Origin: Polaribacter aestuariivivens
Lineage (GTDB): Bacteria > Bacteroidota > Bacteroidia > Flavobacteriales > Flavobacteriaceae
Assembly (NCBI RefSeq): GCF_005885675.1
Contig: NZ_VANR01000001.1
Location: 186,001-250,000 of the forward strand
Length of the DNA stretch: 64,000 nt
Direction: 5' to 3'
The notes beneath the pieces are model-generated. The model had not been told where the DNA came from. It searched no databases and saw only the letters and a program-made list of their open reading frames with translations. Position 1 is the first letter of the stretch. Each line of letters opens with the position of its first letter. The position numbers and the translations under genes are program-made. Positions 60,220-64,000 of the stretch are shown here, one piece after another.

Positions 60220-63200
60220 TTTGATGCTCTTTTAAGTTGAACTTCGGATTTCCAGCTATATAATACTGGAACTACAAATAAGGTTATTAAGGCTATAAGC
60301 ATTCCACCAAAACTTGGTATTGCCATCGGAATCATAATATCGCTTCCGCGTCCTGTAGAGGTTAGTATTGGTAATAATGCTAATATGGTGGTTGCTGTTG
60401 TCATTAAACAGGGTCTGATTCGTTTTTCTCCTGCTTCAACTATGGATGCCCTAACTTCTTTTTTATTCTCTGGTGTGTTTCTATCAAAGGTTTGTGTTAA
60501 ATACGTTGCCATAACCACACCATCATCGGTTGCAATACCAAAGAGTGCAATAAAGCCTACCCAAACCGCTACACTCAAATTAATGGGATGCATCTGAAAT
60601 AAATCACGCATATTTTCCCCAAAAAAGTTGAAGTTTAAAAACCAATCTTGACCATAAAGCCATATCATTATAAAGCCACCTGCAAACGCTACTGCGATAC
60701 CTGTAAACACCATCAATGAGGTTGCCACAGAACGGAATTGGAAATACAGTATCAAAAAGATAATTACCAAGGCTAATGGTACAACCACCGATAAGGTCTT
60801 TTCTGCTCGCAATTGATTTTCATACGTTCCTGTGAATGCATAGTTGATACCTTTTGGTACTATTAATTCGCCTGAATCTATCTTTTCTTGAATCAATGCT
60901 TGTGCATTTTCAACAACACTTACTTCTGCAAAACCATCTAATTTATCAAACAAGACATAACCTACTAAAAAGGTATCTTCACTTTTAATGACTTGTGGCC
61001 CTTGTTCGTAACGAATGGTTGCCAATTCGCTTAATGGAACAGGACTACCTGTTGAAATTGGCACATAAATCTGTTGTAAGTCTGTTGGATTTGCCCGTAA
61101 TTCTCTTGGGTATCGCACACGAACACCATATCGCTCACGACCCTCAACCGTTTGTGTTAAAACCATTCCACCAACAGCTACTTTTAATACGTCTTGAACG
61201 TCTTGTATAGAAATGCCATAACGTGAGATTTTCTCTCTATCAATATCAATCAACAAATACGGTTTGCCAACAATTCGGTCTGCAAAAACAGCTTCTCTTT
61301 TAACGCCTTCAGCTTCCTTGATAATGTTTTCTAATTGTACTCCAAACGCTTCAATTTGTTTTAAGTCTTGGCCTTTCACCTTAATTCCCATAGGTGCGCG
61401 CATTCCTGTTTGAAGCATTACCAATCGGGTTTCAATGGGTTGTAGCTTTGGTGCTGACGTAACACCTGGCAATTTGGTGACTCTTACAATTTCATTCCAA
61501 ATATCGTCTGGTGATTCAATTTCTGGTCGCCAATTGCGATAGTATTCACCATCGTCATCTTCGATTAGTTGAGAGCTTTGGATATTTAACAAAGTTGATT
61601 TGATAATCGCTTTGTTCTCGACTGCGCTCGAACTGACAGCTATATTTACGTTATGAATTAATCGACCATCTTTTAATTCAAATAAGCCATTTTCATTGAC
61701 TTTATAGCGTTGTCTTTCTCCATCTGCATTCAGCATATATTCTGATTTATACTGAATGATGTTCTCATACATTGATAGAGGTGCTGGGTCTAACGCTGAT
61801 TCTGTCCTTCCTGCCTTACCAACAACCGTTTCAATTTCTGGAATACTGGCTACTGCCATATCTAATTGCTGTAAAACTCGTTTGTTTTCTTCCACGCCAG
61901 AATGAGGCATTGAAGTTGGCATTAGTAGAAATGAGCCTTCATTTAAGGATGGCATAAACTCTTTGCCTGTATTCTTCATAATGAAAAACCCTGCAATTAC
62001 AATAGCTGTTGGTACAGATAGAAACAATAATTTATTATCTAAACACCACCTTAAAATACGTGTGTAGTATTTGATGAATAGCGAAAAAACACCTAATAAA
62101 CCAAAGCAAATTACACTTACAAAAATGAGATTCCAGAAGATACTTTTATCAACGCCTAATGGTCGCCAATATTCAGCTAACAGAAATATGATTGCAGATG
62201 CTGAAATAATGATATTGATAAGATTAGTTTGTTTATCTGTTATCTTATTCTGAAGATTGAGACCTGCTGTAATTCCAAAAGCTATCAAAATCAATCCTAA
62301 CCAATACCCAAAGACTATTGCTAAGATTCCTGAAGCTATTAAAACACCATTTAAAGTATATTTAAAAGTGTTTTTAATGCTTTTCTTTCTGAATAAAAAT
62401 GCGGCAAACGGCGGTATTAAAAATAACGCAACAATAATGGATGCTGTTAAGGCAAAGGTTTTTGTAAATGCCAATGGTCTAAATAATTTTCCTTCTGCAC
62501 CAATCATTGTAAAGACTGGAATGAAACTAATTATTGTTGTCATTACTGCGGTAACGATTGCACCAGATACTTCGGCTGTGGCGTTATAAACTATTTGGTT
62601 TATTGAACGTTTGTCATTCTGAACAGCGTGAAGAATCTCATCATGAGATTCCTCGTCGCTCGTACCTCGCTCTGTCGGAATGACATTTTTGTTTTCATCC
62701 AAGTGCCTTATAATGTTTTCTGAAAGTATGACACCAACATCAACCATTGTTCCAATAGCAATTGCAATACCAGATAAAGCGACAATGTTTGCATCTACAC
62801 CAAAAAACTTCATAGCTATAAAAACCATTAAAACCGCAACTGGTAGTAGTCCAGATATAAGTACCGAAGCCCGAAGATTAAAAACCATAATGATAATGAC
62901 CAAAATGGTAATTAGTATCTCTAATGTTAAGGCTTCATTGAGTGTACCTAACGTTTCTTGAATTAATACGGTTCTATCATAAAATGGCACTATGGTTACT
63001 TGCGATATTCTACCATCTGCTAATACTTTTGAAGGTAATCCTGCACTCAATTCATTAATTTTTTCTTTTACATTATTAATGACCTCCATTGGGTTTGCGC
63101 CATAACGCGCTACTACAACAGCACCTACAACTTCTGCACCTTCTTTATCTAATAAGCTACGTCTGGTTGCAGGACCTAAAGAGACTTTTCCAATGTCTTT

Positions 63201-64000
63201 AATTCGTATTGCTGTATAATCTTCGGAAGTAACTACTGCATTTTCTATGTCTTCAATAGATTTCACATAACCTAAACCACGTACTAAATATTCTGCATTA
63301 TTAATTTCAATAGTTTGTGCACCAATGTCTTTATTACTTTCCTTAACTGCTTTTACAACGTGATGTAATCCAATATTATATTGACGCATCAATTCAGGAT
63401 TAACATCTACTTGGTATTCTTGAACATAACCACCAATGGAAGCTACTTCAGAAACACCACTTGCAGATGATAAGGCATATTTTACATAGTAATCTTGTAT
63501 GCTTCTCAATTCTTGTAAATCCCAACCACCAGTTACGTTTCCGTTTTCATCACGTCCTTCAAGTGTGTACCAAAATATTTGTCCTAAACCTGTGGCATCC
63601 GGTCCCAAAGCAGGATTAACACCTTCGGGTAATAAACCACTTGGTAATGAGTTTAGTTTTTCGAGAATACGACTTCTACTCCAGTAAAATTCTATGTCTT
63701 CTTCAAAAATGATATAGATGCTTGAAAACCCAAACATTGAAGAACTACGAATGGTTTTTACTCCAGGAATTCCAAGCAATGAAGTGGTTAATGGATAGGT
63801 AATTTGGTCTTCAATATCTTGTGGTGAACGACCCTCCCACTTTGTAAATACAATTTGTTGGTTTTCGCCTATATCTGGAATGGCATCTACAGCTACAGGA
63901 TTGCTTGGTAATCCCGATAGCCATCGGGACTGTTCCCAATTAAAAGGTGCATTTACCGTTCCCCATCCTACAAAAAGGACGAGTAGTAGTACTGCAACGA
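60216..64000 (-). CDS. cusA: Heavy-metal RND pump (CusA/CzcA family), 5' end outside window
   Basis: At least 1261 residues of a CusA/CzcA-type RND transporter; the frame stays open to the right edge, and the family start (NPVAVDAIPDIGENQQIVFTKWEG, 63796-63906) shows that only the first few dozen residues are missing. The TTG at 63779 is not a start. Pump motifs: LPSGLLPEGVNPALGPDATGLGQI, VILSENIIRH, MPTSMPHSG and GIATDDGVVMATYL (proton-relay loop). Extra membrane helices follow the fourth TM block, typical of Bacteroidota. Three palindromic repeats lie in frame inside it. Efflux of Cu/Ag or Zn/Co/Cd cannot be separated here. Confidence 0.93.
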   Translation of the reverse strand, partial: VAVLLLVLFVGWGTVNAPFNWEQSRWLSGLPSNPVAVDAIPDIGENQQIVFTKWEGRSPQDIEDQITYPLTTSLLGIPGVKTIRSSSMFGFSSIYIIFEEDIEFYWSRSRILEKLNSLPSGLLPEGVNPALGPDATGLGQIFWYTLEGRDENGNVTGGWDLQELRSIQDYYVKYALSSASGVSEVASIGGYVQEYQVDVNPELMRQYNIGLHHVVKAVKESNKDIGAQTIEINNAEYLVRGLGYVKSIEDIENAVVTSEDYTAIRIKDIGKVSLGPATRRSLLDKEGAEVVGAVVVARYGANPMEVINNVKEKINELSAGLPSKVLADGRISQVTIVPFYDRTVLIQETLGTLNEALTLEILITILVIIIMVFNLRASVLISGLLPVAVLMVFIAMKFFGVDANIVALSGIAIAIGTMVDVGVILSENIIRHLDENKNVIPTERGTSDEESHDEILHAVQNDKRSINQIVYNATAEVSGAIVTAVMTTIISFIPVFTMIGAEGKLFRPLAFTKTFALTASIIVALFLIPPFAAFLFRKKSIKNTFKYTLNGVLIASGILAIVFGYWLGLILIAFGITAGLNLQNKITDKQTNLINIIISASAIIFLLAEYWRPLGVDKSIFWNLIFVSVICFGLLGVFSLFIKYYTRILRWCLDNKLLFLSVPTAIVIAGFFIMKNTGKEFMPSLNEGSFLLMPTSMPHSGVEENKRVLQQLDMAVASIPEIETVVGKAGRTESALDPAPLSMYENIIQYKSEYMLNADGERQRYKVNENGLFELKDGRLIHNVNIAVSSSAVENKAIIKSTLLNIQSSQLIEDDDGEYYRNWRPEIESPDDIWNEIVRVTKLPGVTSAPKLQPIETRLVMLQTGMRAPMGIKVKGQDLKQIEAFGVQLENIIKEAEGVKREAVFADRIVGKPYLLIDIDREKISRYGISIQDVQDVLKVAVGGMVLTQTVEGRERYGVRVRYPRELRANPTDLQQIYVPISTGSPVPLSELATIRYEQGPQVIKSEDTFLVGYVLFDKLDGFAEVSVVENAQALIQEKIDSGELIVPKGINYAFTGTYENQLRAEKTLSVVVPLALVIIFLILYFQFRSVATSLMVFTGIAVAFAGGFIMIWLYGQDWFLNFNFFGENMRDLFQMHPINLSVAVWVGFIALFGIATDDGVVMATYLTQTFDRNTPENKKEVRASIVEAGEKRIRPCLMTTATTILALLPILTSTGRGSDIMIPMAIPSFGGMLIALITLFVVPVLYSWKSEVQLKRASK
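61614..61638. repeat. GCGCAGTCGA repeat inside cusA (in frame)
   Basis: A clean copy of the dispersed repeat (GTTCTCGACTGCGCTCGAAC then TGACA), translated on the minus strand as part of AVSSSAVENKA. Similar copies are intergenic at 20014, 33828 and 37422. Confidence 0.85.
62612..62685. repeat. 74-bp palindromic repeat inside cusA (in frame)
   Basis: A structured element with TGTCATTC and GAATGACA termini and an inner GAATCTCAT with ATGAGATTC. Translated on the minus strand as PTERGTSDEESHDEILHAV in a loop after the ENIIRH helix. It resembles the intergenic repeats of many Bacteroidota. Confidence 0.85.
63912..63929. repeat. TCCCGAT palindrome inside cusA (in frame)
   Basis: Palindrome TCCCGATAGCCATCGGGA (one mismatch to the perfect form) read as QSRWLSGL on the minus strand, near the N-terminal family motif of the pump. 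It looks like a third, unrelated intergenic repeat type. Confidence 0.7.

Noticed and set aside
60216..63779. TTG at 63779 as start of the cusA-like gene
   Set aside because: The frame stays open to base 64000 and the upstream codons spell conserved CusA N-terminal residues (NPVAVDAIPDIGENQQ).
1..64000. CRISPR array, prophage, rRNA or insertion sequence
   Set aside because: No regular spacer-repeat array, phage structural genes, integrase, transposase or rRNA sequence was seen on either strand.

Overview
The window looks like a chromosomal segment of a marine Flavobacteriaceae bacterium (Bacteroidota) of the Polaribacter/Tenacibaculum kind. The reasons are the strongly AT-rich sequence, the lack of Shine-Dalgarno motifs, recurrent TAnnTTTG (-7) promoter boxes, a secreted protein with a type IX secretion (T9SS) sorting tail, many SPII lipoproteins, and gene blocks typical of the family (LUD-cdsA-psd-ACBP; coaX-OMP-TPR-lptC-hemolysin-ppiD; DUF4293 next to rho; folP/cdaA/ABC/truA). 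The genus is an inference. Nearly all of the sequence is ordinary single-copy chromosome. No phage, IS element, CRISPR array or rRNA is visible, and there is one tRNA gene.

Layout. 1-2.8 kb: phospholipid operon (LUD protein end, cdsA, psd, acyl-CoA-binding protein, YceI lipoprotein) closed by a hairpin terminator. 2.8-7.2 kb: secretion cluster with a 1193-residue T9SS protein carrying an N-formylglutamate-amidohydrolase-like domain, a 54-residue signal-peptide-like microprotein and a small secreted protein, all with an AACCCCTAA motif just before the start codon. 7.2-18.6 kb: SDR epimerase, large secreted zinc protease, VWA/MoxR-type ATPase pair, two YdeI-like proteins, secreted peptidases (M28, M23) and lipoproteins. 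18.8-25.1 kb: FKBP lipoprotein, a metallothionein-like 33-residue ORF followed by a SigZ-type sigma factor, YgiQ radical SAM protein, DJ-1-like lipoprotein, and two neighbouring genes of unknown family. 25.1-32.1 kb: two tandem S15/CocE-type hydrolases, a DUF4174-VOC-DMP19 group, an MFS transporter. 32.3-41.4 kb: DUF1684 lipoprotein, crotonase, fluoride channel, DoxX-like and DUF1599 proteins, LOG protein, folP, an orphan ExbD, cdaA, ABC exporter, truA. 41.5-45.5 kb: phosphodiesterase and a two-component operon (LuxR-type regulator, duplicated-domain lipoprotein, TPR histidine kinase) preceded by a 46-bp near-perfect palindrome. 45.6-55.8 kb: DUF4293, rho, and the ppiD-to-coaX envelope operon. 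55.9-64 kb: tRNA-Phe, then a Cus-type heavy-metal efflux operon running in from the right edge.

The items most worth a second look are: (i) the cusA-like gene, which carries three different palindromic intergenic-type repeats in frame; (ii) the Cys-rich microprotein beside sigZ; (iii) the nested palindrome in front of the two-component operon; (iv) the T9SS/microprotein cluster with its shared leader motif; and (v) the uncharacterised gene pair at 23.9-25.1 kb. Several families of short dispersed repeats occur in intergenic regions and link (i) to the rest of the genome.
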